Source: Zhihengliuella sp. (GTDB lineage Bacteria > Actinomycetota > Actinomycetes > Actinomycetales > Micrococcaceae). Taken from it: a DNA stretch of 64,000 nucleotides. The notes beneath the pieces were generated by a model that was not told the origin of the DNA, made no database searches, and saw only the letters and a list, made by a program, of their open reading frames with translations. Positions 35,640 through 43,534 of this stretch are shown piece after piece. The DNA is taken from NCBI RefSeq assembly GCF_031178195.1, contig NZ_JAPSJL010000002.1:433593-497592 (forward strand), read 5' to 3'. Made by a program: the position numbers and the translations under genes. Numbering within the stretch: the first letter of the stretch is position 1; the number at the start of each line of letters is the position of its first letter.

Positions 35640-36383
35640 TCAAGCGCCGGTCGGCAGCGCCAACGGCAGGTGGGCGGCGTACGCCGTCAGGAGCGCGTCC
35701 TCTACCTGGGCGACGGTGACGCCCGGCACCAGATCGTCGACGGCCCCGACCGTCGACGGTTCGAGGGGCATCCCCAACGCGTCGTAGACGTCGGACAACA
35801 CCCGCCTCAGGGGCTCCGAGTCCTCGACCACGAAGACCGAGGCGAAGAGCCAAGCCCCGGCAACGACTCGTTGCGCCGTCCCGACCAGCTTGACCGGGCC
35901 GCCGGCCGAGCCTGCCGGCCGGCGGCCGTGCACGCTGAACTCCCCGGGGCAGTACTCGCCGGGGATCTCCCCGACCCGGGCGTCGACTGCGAGCGAGGCC
36001 AACGCCTCCGCGTAGAGCCGGCCGAGCTGCTGGAAACGCGCCTGATGGCCCAGCATCGCCTCGCCCGCCGGCTCGGCGTGGTCCACGATCAGTGTGCCAC
36101 GGTGATAGGCCGCGGCCCGGCCGCCGGCCTTCCGGACCACCGGCGCGAAGCCTGCCGAACGCGAGAGCTGCACGGCGTCGTCGTATCCCTCCAGACGCAC
36201 GTCCCGCTGGCCGAAGGCCATGGTCGGGGCCGGCCGATAGATGCGCAGCGTGGGTCCGCGGCGGCCGTTGCGGACCTCCTGCAACAGGTCGACGCCCCCG
36301 AGCAGGTCCCGTTCCGGGTCGGCGGAGGCCGAATCCCGGACGACAGTGAGCGGACCGACAACCCCGGGATTCCAAACAGTCAT
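35640..36383 (-). CDS. Lipoate--protein ligase-like protein
   Basis: BPL/LplA catalytic-domain protein, 247 residues. The motif V-R-K-A-G-G-R-A-A-A-Y-H-R-G-T-L (about 81-95) corresponds to the R-R-x-S-G-G-G-A-V-Y-H lipoate-binding loop, and G-P-V-K-L-V-G-T-A-Q-R (about 160-170) carries the conserved lysine. The serine/glycine part of the loop is altered and there is no C-terminal accessory domain. It may therefore be an octanoyl/lipoyl transferase or a degenerate homologue. The start codon is only 15 bases from that of the divergent kinase gene; a TAGAAT eight bases upstream implies a leaderless message. Confidence 0.8.
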   Translation of the reverse strand: MTVWNPGVVGPLTVVRDSASADPERDLLGGVDLLQEVRNGRRGPTLRIYRPAPTMAFGQRDVRLEGYDDAVQLSRSAGFAPVVRKAGGRAAAYHRGTLIVDHAEPAGEAMLGHQARFQQLGRLYAEALASLAVDARVGEIPGEYCPGEFSVHGRRPAGSAGGPVKLVGTAQRVVAGAWLFASVFVVEDSEPLRRVLSDVYDALGMPLEPSTVGAVDDLVPGVTVAQVEDALLTAYAAHLPLALPTGA

Positions 36384-36407
36384 GCGTCTGATTCTAGGAT
36401 GGACGCT
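36384..36407. promoter_or_regulatory. Overlapping divergent promoters, both probably leaderless
   Basis: Within ATTCTAGGAT (36391-36400) lie two -10-like hexamers sharing a CTAG centre: TAGAAT on the minus strand (36396-36391) and TAGGAT on the plus strand (36395-36400). Each sits six to eight bases from a start codon: ATG 36383 on the minus strand and GTG 36408 on the plus strand. No consensus -35 is evident on either side. Confidence 0.45.
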
Positions 36408-37010
36408 GTGGAAACGCCCGGTAAACCCCTCGTCCTGCTCGGCGGTGCCTCCGGCGCCGGCAAATCCTACCTCGCCGGACGGTACGGCCGACCGCACGTG
36501 GTGCTGGACAACTTCTATCGCGAACTGTCAGAGCACACCGCTCGGTCGCCGTTGCCGATGACGCCGTACGGCGAAGTCGACTGGGACCACCCCGGGACGT
36601 GGAACACGTCCTCGGCGGTCGACGCGATCGTCGAGCTGCTGGAGTCGGGCGAAGCCCATGTGCCGGACTACTCGCTGGCCACGTCGAGCTACCGGGGACG
36701 CTCCCTGGTCGCGCTCGACAGCGGACCGGTCATCGCCGAGGGAATCTTCGGGGACCGCGTCCTCGCACCGCTGAAGCGGCAGGGCGTACCCGTGGACGCG
36801 ATCTACGTCGACACCCCGAGGCTGCTCACCGCCGTGCGCCGCCTGGTCCGTGACGTCTCCGAAGGGCGCAAGCCGCTGCCGTTCCTGCTCAAGCGGGGAT
36901 GGGCCCTATTCCGCGCGGAGGGAGCTGTGCGCCGGCGCTATCTGGAGGCCGGCTTCAGGCCGATGCCCAAGCCGGCCGTGAAGCGCTACCTGGCGGAGCT
37001 GGCCGCATAG
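36399..37010 (+). CDS. P-loop ATPase / uridine-kinase-like protein
   Basis: Small P-loop kinase-like protein, about 203 residues. Walker A is G-G-A-S-G-A-G-K-S (about 14-22), followed by V-V-L-D-N-F-Y-R-E-L (near 34), which resembles the V-x-x-D-x-F-Y segment of uridine kinase and phosphoribulokinase. Later P-V-I-A-E-G-I-F-G-D-R (near 108) corresponds to Walker B and the lid follows with R-R-L-V-R-D. Substrate unknown; a nucleoside is plausible. ATG 36399 and GTG 36408 are both possible; the latter would fit a leaderless transcript starting after TAGGAT. Confidence 0.8.
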   Translation: MDAVETPGKPLVLLGGASGAGKSYLAGRYGRPHVVLDNFYRELSEHTARSPLPMTPYGEVDWDHPGTWNTSSAVDAIVELLESGEAHVPDYSLATSSYRGRSLVALDSGPVIAEGIFGDRVLAPLKRQGVPVDAIYVDTPRLLTAVRRLVRDVSEGRKPLPFLLKRGWALFRAEGAVRRRYLEAGFRPMPKPAVKRYLAELAA

Positions 37011-37017
37011 GCGGACG

Positions 37018-37043
37018 GGACCCGGTTCGAACGAACCCGGTCC
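37018..37043. terminator. Hairpin between convergent genes
   Basis: GGACCCGGTTCG (37018-37029) pairs with CGAACCCGGTCC (37032-37043) with one mismatch and a two-base loop. It lies between the kinase gene and the convergent thioesterase gene. There is no T tract, so it may only stabilise the 3' ends. Confidence 0.5.
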
Positions 37044-37051
37044 AATGACGC

Positions 37052-37873
37052 TCAGCCCAGCGGGCGCACCGTCAGGATCTGCTCGCTGCGTCCGAACGGA
37101 CCCTGTTCGTCGTGCAGGACTGCGGAGGTCAGCCCGATCCCGTCGGCCCCGTAGGTCTGCTGCGACTCCAACCCCAGCCACTCCCCGACCGGGGCGCGAT
37201 GCATGTGGATCTGCAGATCCAGGTTCGGGAACATCCAGGACCCCTGCCCCGGTTCGACGCGCGGTGCCACGCCGTTGGCCGTGTCGACCATGCCCATCAG
37301 ATGTGTCAGCGCCGACGTCTCGTGCCCCTCGACCATCGGCAGCTCGTTGCGGAGCCAGACCACGCCCCGGCCGGGCCGATGTTCGGGGGCCACGCGGAAC
37401 TGGAGCGATTCGATGTACCCGCCCGGCCACACACTCATTCCGGTCCAGTCCGGGAGCTCGTGCGGTCCCACGACGGGAGCGTCCTCGAGACCGACAACGG
37501 CGGTGGAGTCGCCTGTCTTGAGTCGCCAGGCGCGGGCGACGATGCTGGTGCGTCCCTGCGCGACCATCTCGGCCTCGACGAGCTCGATGGTGCGGCCGGG
37601 ACGGATCATTCTGGTGCGGATCTCGAATTCGCCACCGCGGATGATGCCGTGGATGTCCAGACTGATGCGGGCCATCCGCAGGTCGTCTCGGGGCTGGAAC
37701 TGCTCCAGGACGTGCGTCATGATGCCGGTGGCCGGCGCCATGTGCTGCTCGTGGGGATTCCAGGCCCCCTGGGCGTGAACCGTGGAGTGGTAACGCCCGC
37801 CGCCGAGGTCCTCGTAGAAGAAATCGCCCACCGATAGCTCGGGCAGGGCCTCCTGGGCCGACGTCTGTGTCAT
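37052..37873 (-). CDS. Acyl-CoA thioesterase family protein (double hotdog)
   Basis: Probable acyl-CoA thioesterase of the TesB-like double-hotdog group, 273 residues. The first hotdog includes R-M-A-R-I-S-L-D-I-H-G-I-I-R-G-G-E-F-E-I (about 67-86) and I-E-L-V-E-A-E-M-V-A-Q-G-R-T. The second includes N-L-D-L-Q-I-H-M-H-R-A-P-V-G-E-W-L (about 217-233) and Y-G-A-D-G-I-G-L-T. This is the pattern of actinobacterial thioesterases that hydrolyse medium- to long-chain acyl-CoA. ATG 37873 with GGAGAGCAG upstream. Monocistronic. Confidence 0.82.
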   Translation of the reverse strand: MTQTSAQEALPELSVGDFFYEDLGGGRYHSTVHAQGAWNPHEQHMAPATGIMTHVLEQFQPRDDLRMARISLDIHGIIRGGEFEIRTRMIRPGRTIELVEAEMVAQGRTSIVARAWRLKTGDSTAVVGLEDAPVVGPHELPDWTGMSVWPGGYIESLQFRVAPEHRPGRGVVWLRNELPMVEGHETSALTHLMGMVDTANGVAPRVEPGQGSWMFPNLDLQIHMHRAPVGEWLGLESQQTYGADGIGLTSAVLHDEQGPFGRSEQILTVRPLG

Positions 37874-37971
37874 CCGCTGCTCTCCTGATCCGTACCTTGT
37901 CTCGCTTCTCATCTCAGCGCAAGCCGCGCTGCAACGCAAAACGCCCAGTGCGCCGCCGATAGGCTGAGCGA

Positions 37972-38388
37972 ATGCCCGCCTCCCGATCGTCCCGCCCCCG
38001 GACCCGGCGCCGTCTGGCGCTCGCGTGCGCCGGCGTCTACGTCGTGCCCGTGGGTCTCGCGTCGAGGTTCCTGCTCGAGGGGTGGACCGGCGATGCGGTG
38101 GGCGGGGCGCTCTACGCCGCCCTCCTCTACCTGCTCGTCGCTCTGGTACGGCCGGACGGGAACCGGCCGACAGTCGCCGCGGTGGCCTGGGCGCTCTGCT
38201 GTGCCGTCGAGTTGCTGCAGCTGACGCCGGTCCCCCGCGATCTGGCCGCGGTCTTCCCGCCCGCGGCACTCGTGCTGGGTTCGACCTTCGTGGCGACGGA
38301 CTTGCTCGCCTATGCTGCGGGCGCCCTCCTGGCCGCGCTCGCGGACCGCGCGCTCTCGCGCTCCCGTCCCCTCGATCGCGGCCATTAA
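37972..38388 (+). CDS. DUF2809 membrane protein
   Basis: 138-residue membrane protein with an Arg-rich N-terminus and about four hydrophobic helices (roughly 14-34, 42-60, 66-84, 100-122). The D-A-V-G-G-A-L-Y-A-A-L-L-Y-L-L-V block and the C-C-A-V-E-L-L-Q-L-T segment match DUF2809 proteins, whose function is unknown. ATG 37972 has no strong ribosome binding site. It stands alone, divergent from the thioesterase gene. Confidence 0.8.
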   Translation: MPASRSSRPRTRRRLALACAGVYVVPVGLASRFLLEGWTGDAVGGALYAALLYLLVALVRPDGNRPTVAAVAWALCCAVELLQLTPVPRDLAAVFPPAALVLGSTFVATDLLAYAAGALLAALADRALSRSRPLDRGH

Positions 38389-38397
38389 GGAACCGAG

Positions 38398-38432
38398 CCC
38401 GGGTCCCGTTGCAGTGCGCAACGGGACCCGGG
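38398..38432. terminator. Terminator between DUF2809 gene and nrdF
   Basis: Perfect 15-base-pair stem: CCCGGGTCCCGTTGC (38398-38412) with 38418-38432, five-base loop. No long T tract on either side. It separates convergent genes and probably ends the nrdHIEF transcript. Confidence 0.75.
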
Positions 38433-38472
38433 CGTCAGGCCCACCAAACCGGCGATGCCGGCCGGCGACCGG

Positions 38473-39477
<1,005 letters not shown>

Positions 39478-39538
39478 TTAAGCGTACGACGGCGGGCGAG
39501 CCCGCCCGCCGTCGTACCGATTGGTTGCCGCGGGGCGA

Positions 39539-41680
39539 CTACAGCATGCAGCTGACGCAACCCTCCACCTCGGTGCCCTCGAGCGCGAGCTGGCGGAGGC
39601 GGATGTAGTAGATCGTCTTGATTCCCTTCTTCCACGCGTAGATCTGTGCCTTGTTGATGTCGCGGGTCGTCGCGGTGTCCTTGAAGAACAGGGTGAGGGA
39701 CAGGCCCTGGTCGACGTGCTGCGTGGCAGCGGCGTACGTGTCGATGATCTTCTCGTAACCGATCTCGTACGCGTCCTGGTAGTACTCCAGGTTGTCGTTG
39801 TCGAGGTAGGGGGCCGGGTAGTAGACGCGCCCGAGCTTGCCCTCCTTGCGGATCTCGATCTTCGAGGCCACCGGGTGGATCGAGGAGGTCGAGTTGTTGA
39901 TGTACGAGATCGAACCGGTCGGCGGCACAGCCTGGAGGTTCTGGTTGTAGATGCCGTGCTCCATGACGGACGCCTTCAGCGCGCGCCAGTCGTCCTGCGT
40001 GGGGATGTGCGTGTTCTCGAAGAGTTCCTTGACCCGCTCCGTCTTCGGCGCCCACTCCTGCTCGGTGTACTTGTCGAAGAACGCACCCGATGCGTACTCG
40101 GAGTCCTCGAAGCCGCCGAACGGGCTGCCGGTCTCGATCGCCATCTGGTTGGAGACGCGCAGCGCGTGGAACAGCACCGTGTAGAAGTACATGTTCGTGA
40201 AGTCCAGGCCCTCCTCGGAGCCGTAGTGGACGCGCTCACGGGCCAGGTACCCGTGCAGGTTCATCTGCCCCAGGCCGATGGCACGCGAGGACCGGTTGCC
40301 CTCGGCGATCGACGGGACGGACGCGATGTAGGACATATCGGCCACGGCGGAGAGCGCGCGGACGGCGGTCTCGATGCTGCGTCCGAAGTCGGGCGAGTCC
40401 ATCGTCTTGGCGATGTTCATCGACCCGAGGTTGCAGGAGATGTCCTTGCCGACGACCTCGTAGGTCAGGTCCTCGTTGAACGTCGACGGCGAGGAGACCT
40501 GAAGGATCTCCGAGCACAGGTTGCTCATGGTGATCTTGCCCGCGATCGGGTTGGCCCGGTTCACGGTGTCCTCGAACACGATGTACGGGTAGCCCGATTC
40601 GAACTGGATCTCGGCCAGAGTCTGGAAGAACTCGCGGGCGTTGATCTTGGTCTTCTTGATCCGCGCGTCGTCGACCATCTCGTAGTACTTCTCCGTGACG
40701 GAGACGTCGGAGAACGGCATCCCGTAGACGCGCTCGACGTCGTACGGCGAGAAGAGGTACATGTCCTCGTTCCGCTTGGCCAGCTCGAACGTGATGTCCG
40801 GGACCACGACCCCCAGGGACAGGGTCTTGATGCGGATCTTCTCGTCCGCGTTCTCACGCTTGGTGTCCAGGAATCGGTAGATGTCCGGATGGTGCGCGTG
40901 CAGGTACACGGCACCGGCGCCCTGGCGGGCACCGAGCTGGTTCGCGTAGGAGAAGCTGTCCTCGAGGAGCTTCATGACGGGGATGACGCCGGAGGACTGG
41001 TTCTCGATCTGCTTGATCGGGGCCCCGTGCTCGCGGATGTTCGTCAGCGACAGGGCAACGCCGCCGCCGCGCTTGGAGAGCTGCAGGGCGGAGTTGATGC
41101 CGCGGGCGATGGACTCCATGTTGTCCTCGACGCGGAGGAGGAAGCAGGAGACGAGCTCGCCGCGCTGGGCCTTGCCGGCGTTCAGGAACGTCGGGGTCGC
41201 CGGCTGGAAGCGGCCCTCGATGATCTCGTCGACGAGTCGCTCGGCGAGGGACTCGTCGCCGCGGGCCAGGTGCATGGCGACCATGCACACGCGGTCCTCG
41301 TAGCGCTCGAGGTAACGCTTGCCGTCGAACGTCTTCAGTGTGTAGCTCGTGTAGAACTTGAACGCGCCGAGGAAGGTCTCGAAGCGGAACTTCTTGGAGT
41401 AGGCCCGCTTGTAGAGCCCGCGGATGAAGTTCATGGAGTACTGGTCGAGGGTCTCGCGCTCGTAGTACTCGTTCTTGACCAGGTACTCGAGCTTCTCGTC
41501 GAGGTCGTGGAAGAAGACCGTGTTGTTGTTCACGTGCTGCAGGAAGTACTGGCGCGCAGCGGCGCGGTCGGCGCCGAACTGGATCTTCCCCTCGGCGTCG
41601 TAGAGGTTCAGCATGGCGTTGAGCTCGTGATAGCCCAGCCCCTGCCAGGCTGCGGGGAGTTCCTTGCCGTCCTGGTTCAC
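39539..41680 (-). CDS. nrdE: Class Ib ribonucleotide reductase alpha subunit NrdE
   Basis: Reduces ribonucleoside diphosphates to deoxyribonucleotides. 713 residues, the normal length for NrdE; no N-terminal ATP-cone. Active-site features include N-L-C-S-E-I-L-Q (near 385), and the C-terminal redox pair G-C-V-S-C-M-L that receives electrons from NrdH. The GTG at 41680 is chosen because it overlaps the nrdI stop as GTGA and has GGAG eight bases upstream; a TTG at 41707 is a longer alternative. Translation is thus coupled to nrdI. Confidence 0.96.
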   Translation of the reverse strand: MNQDGKELPAAWQGLGYHELNAMLNLYDAEGKIQFGADRAAARQYFLQHVNNNTVFFHDLDEKLEYLVKNEYYERETLDQYSMNFIRGLYKRAYSKKFRFETFLGAFKFYTSYTLKTFDGKRYLERYEDRVCMVAMHLARGDESLAERLVDEIIEGRFQPATPTFLNAGKAQRGELVSCFLLRVEDNMESIARGINSALQLSKRGGGVALSLTNIREHGAPIKQIENQSSGVIPVMKLLEDSFSYANQLGARQGAGAVYLHAHHPDIYRFLDTKRENADEKIRIKTLSLGVVVPDITFELAKRNEDMYLFSPYDVERVYGMPFSDVSVTEKYYEMVDDARIKKTKINAREFFQTLAEIQFESGYPYIVFEDTVNRANPIAGKITMSNLCSEILQVSSPSTFNEDLTYEVVGKDISCNLGSMNIAKTMDSPDFGRSIETAVRALSAVADMSYIASVPSIAEGNRSSRAIGLGQMNLHGYLARERVHYGSEEGLDFTNMYFYTVLFHALRVSNQMAIETGSPFGGFEDSEYASGAFFDKYTEQEWAPKTERVKELFENTHIPTQDDWRALKASVMEHGIYNQNLQAVPPTGSISYINNSTSSIHPVASKIEIRKEGKLGRVYYPAPYLDNDNLEYYQDAYEIGYEKIIDTYAAATQHVDQGLSLTLFFKDTATTRDINKAQIYAWKKGIKTIYYIRLRQLALEGTEVEGCVSCML

Positions 41681-42117
41681 GGTCGACTCCGCGACTGGTG
41701 TTTCCAAAACTCTTCCAATCCTTGACGTACGTTGGCCACGTCTTCTGGCGTGCCCATCAGTTCGAACCTGTACAGCAGCGGCACATCGCACTTCGCGGAG
41801 ATCTTGCGTGCCGCGAGGCAGTAGGCCGAGCCGAAGTTCGTGTTGCCGGCGCCGATGACGCCTCGGAGCAGGCTCCGGTTCTCCTGCCGATTCAGGAACC
41901 GCATCACCTGCGGCGGGATCGAGTGCCTGCCGTCCTCGCCACCGTAGGTGGGGAGGAGAAGCACGAACGGCTCCGTGGCCACCAGCTCTGGCTCCCACCC
42001 GTAGAGGGGGATGCGTGCCGCCTCGACCTCGAGCTTGTCGATGAACTTCGCCGTGTTCTCCGAAGTCGACGAGAAGTAGATCAGGTGGCTCTCGGTCTGC
42101 GTCGGCCCGTCAGGCAA
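41677..42117 (-). CDS. nrdI: Flavodoxin-like protein NrdI
   Basis: Flavoprotein that supplies oxidant for assembly of the manganese-tyrosyl radical in NrdF. 146 residues: [11 protein letters not shown] (FMN phosphate loop, about 13-23), [11 protein letters not shown] (near 53), [14 protein letters not shown] (near 88). It begins at a TTG (42117) that overlaps the end of nrdH by eight bases; no ATG or GTG fits. The whole nrdHIE set is translationally interlocked. Confidence 0.93.
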   Translation of the reverse strand: MPDGPTQTESHLIYFSSTSENTAKFIDKLEVEAARIPLYGWEPELVATEPFVLLLPTYGGEDGRHSIPPQVMRFLNRQENRSLLRGVIGAGNTNFGSAYCLAARKISAKCDVPLLYRFELMGTPEDVANVRQGLEEFWKHQSRSRP

Positions 42118-42352
42118 CGGAGGTTGCGGCCTCGGCCAGCTCCTCGATCTTGTCCGGGCGGAAGCCGGACCAGTGGTCGCTGTCGGTGACGACGACCGGC
42201 GCCTGCATGTAGCCCATCGCGCGGACCTGCTCCAGCGCGGAGGGATCCTGGGAGATGTCCACGCTCTGGTAGACGATGCCCTTCTTATCCAGCGCGCGGT
42301 AGGTGGCGTTGCACTGCACGCAGGCCGGCTTGGTATACACCGTGACGGTCAT
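42110..42352 (-). CDS. nrdH: NrdH redoxin
   Basis: Glutaredoxin-like electron donor for NrdE, reduced by thioredoxin reductase. 80 residues with the NrdH active site [10 protein letters not shown] (Cys11 and Cys14) and the diagnostic W-S-G-F-R-P-D-K-I near the end. ATG 42352. First gene of nrdHIEF; a leader of about 180 bases precedes it. Confidence 0.96.
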   Translation of the reverse strand: MTVTVYTKPACVQCNATYRALDKKGIVYQSVDISQDPSALEQVRAMGYMQAPVVVTDSDHWSGFRPDKIEELAEAATSVA

Positions 42353-42535
42353 GGCTGTAATCCCCTTCGTCCCTGTTGTTGGTGGAGTTGTGGTGAAAGT
42401 CTGCTGCGACGCGATTCCGCGGCGATGGCCGGGGGCCTCCCCGCTGCACGCGGCCAGTGGCGCGGATCCGGGTCCGTCCGGGCCGTTTCCCGTGCCCTGG
42501 CGCCCGACCGGTCCGCCTCGGCCCCGTCGCGATAT
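42353..42535 (-). ncRNA. Structured nrdHIEF leader, resembles a degenerate cobalamin riboswitch
   Basis: The transcript leader is long and very GC-rich. Reading the minus strand, it contains GGGAAAC (42491-42485), followed by CCCGGACGGACCCGG, then CGCCACTGG (42462-42454), then a GGGGAGGCCCC stretch, and finally GCAGCAGAC (42407-42399). These appear in the order of core elements of actinobacterial cobalamin riboswitches: GGGAA, CCGG-ACGG-CCCG, CGCCACTG, B12 box. The GGTG part of the core is missing and the B12 box is incomplete. It may be a decayed or variant riboswitch, or merely a structured leader. Confidence 0.3.
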
Positions 42536-42538
42536 CGA

Positions 42539-42554
42539 TACTACATCTAGTGCT
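42539..42554 (-). promoter_or_regulatory. NrdR box 1 (promoter-proximal)
   Basis: The minus strand reads AGCACTAGATGTAGTA, close to the actinobacterial NrdR box (a dyad of the CACTAxATxTWGTG kind). It overlaps a possible -10 TAGTAT (42544-42539), so bound NrdR would block transcription of nrdHIEF. Confidence 0.65.
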
Positions 42555-42570
42555 GACCCCACGGAACGAC

Positions 42571-42586
42571 CCCTAGATCTTGTCTT
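42571..42586 (-). promoter_or_regulatory. NrdR box 2 (promoter-distal)
   Basis: The minus strand reads AGACAAGATCTAGGGG, matching the centre of the NrdR dyad (ACAAGATCTAG). Its centre is 32 bases from that of box 1, about three helical turns, which is the spacing expected for cooperative NrdR binding. Confidence 0.6.
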
Positions 42587-42807
42587 ACAAGTATGTCATT
42601 ACCCGGCTCCTCGGTCCACAGGAGGTGTGGAGAAACGAGGCCTCCCCTGCCGCGGGAACTCGGCGTTCGCCTCCCGCTGTCCACATCCTGTGCAGACCCC
42701 ACCCACAACTTGGAACCGCCGCGTGTCGCCACCGCGTCGGCGTGTCGTCCAGGGGCGCTCATCACTCCTCCTTGCGACCGACCTCACCCGTGGCGTAGGA
42801 AGAGGCC

Positions 42808-43500
42808 ATGGACTCCCGCACCGCCCCCGCCCACGACCTCGCGCACGCGACCGTGCGCTCCCTCACCCTCTCCGCGATGGAGAACAACGTGTACCTCGTG
42901 ACCTCCAAGGCGACCGGCGCCCAGCTCCTCATCGACGCCGCCGACGACGCCGGGGCCATCGAGGACCTGATCCGGCTCGGTGCCGGCGATGCCGCCGCAC
43001 CGGCCCGGCTCGAGGTCATCGCGACGACGCACCGGCACTGGGATCACGTCCGCGCCCTCTCCGCGCTGGCCGGCTCGACCGGAGCCGAGCTGGCGGCAGG
43101 CCGGGACGACGCCGCCGCGATCGAGGAGAGCGAGTCCGTCACGGTCGGGCACCGGCTCGCCCACGGCGACACGCTCTCCGTCGGAGACCTCGAACTGTCC
43201 TGCGTGCACCTGCGCGGCCACACCCCCGGTTCCATCGCCCTGGTCCTGCGGGACCGGCCCGCCGGCTCGCCCGAGGACGCCGAGGCCGCCACCCTCGTCT
43301 TCTCCGGTGACAGCTTCTTCCCCGGCGGCGTCGGCAACACGGGCGGGGACGCGTCCCGCTTCGCCCAGCTGTACGACGACGTCTCGAGCCGCCTGTTCGA
43401 CGCGTACGACGACGCCGTCGTCCTGCCCGGGCACGGTGCCCCGACCACGCTGGCCGCCGAGCGGCCGTCCCTGCCCGAGTGGCGCGCCCGCGGGTGGTAG
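42808..43500 (+). CDS. MBL-fold metallo-hydrolase
   Basis: Metallo-beta-lactamase-fold hydrolase, 230 residues, substrate unknown. Metal site: T-T-H-R-H-W-D-H-V (about 72-80), H-L-R-G-H-T-P-G-S-I (about 134-143), F-S-G-D-S-F-F-P-G-G (near 170) and L-P-G-H-G-A-P-T (near 211). The second residue of the T-H-x-H-x-D-H core is Arg, as in some glyoxalase-II relatives. It is divergent from nrdHIEF across about 200 bases and 34 bases upstream of a helicase gene. Confidence 0.86.
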   Translation: MDSRTAPAHDLAHATVRSLTLSAMENNVYLVTSKATGAQLLIDAADDAGAIEDLIRLGAGDAAAPARLEVIATTHRHWDHVRALSALAGSTGAELAAGRDDAAAIEESESVTVGHRLAHGDTLSVGDLELSCVHLRGHTPGSIALVLRDRPAGSPEDAEAATLVFSGDSFFPGGVGNTGGDASRFAQLYDDVSSRLFDAYDDAVVLPGHGAPTTLAAERPSLPEWRARGW

Positions 43501-43534
43501 CTGCCCGGGCGCGCCCGGATAGGGTGGAGGCACC

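Noticed and set aside
37018-37043. GGTTCGA-like sequence that could suggest a tRNA T-loop.
   Set aside because: It is one arm of a simple hairpin between convergent genes; no acceptor or anticodon arms exist around it.
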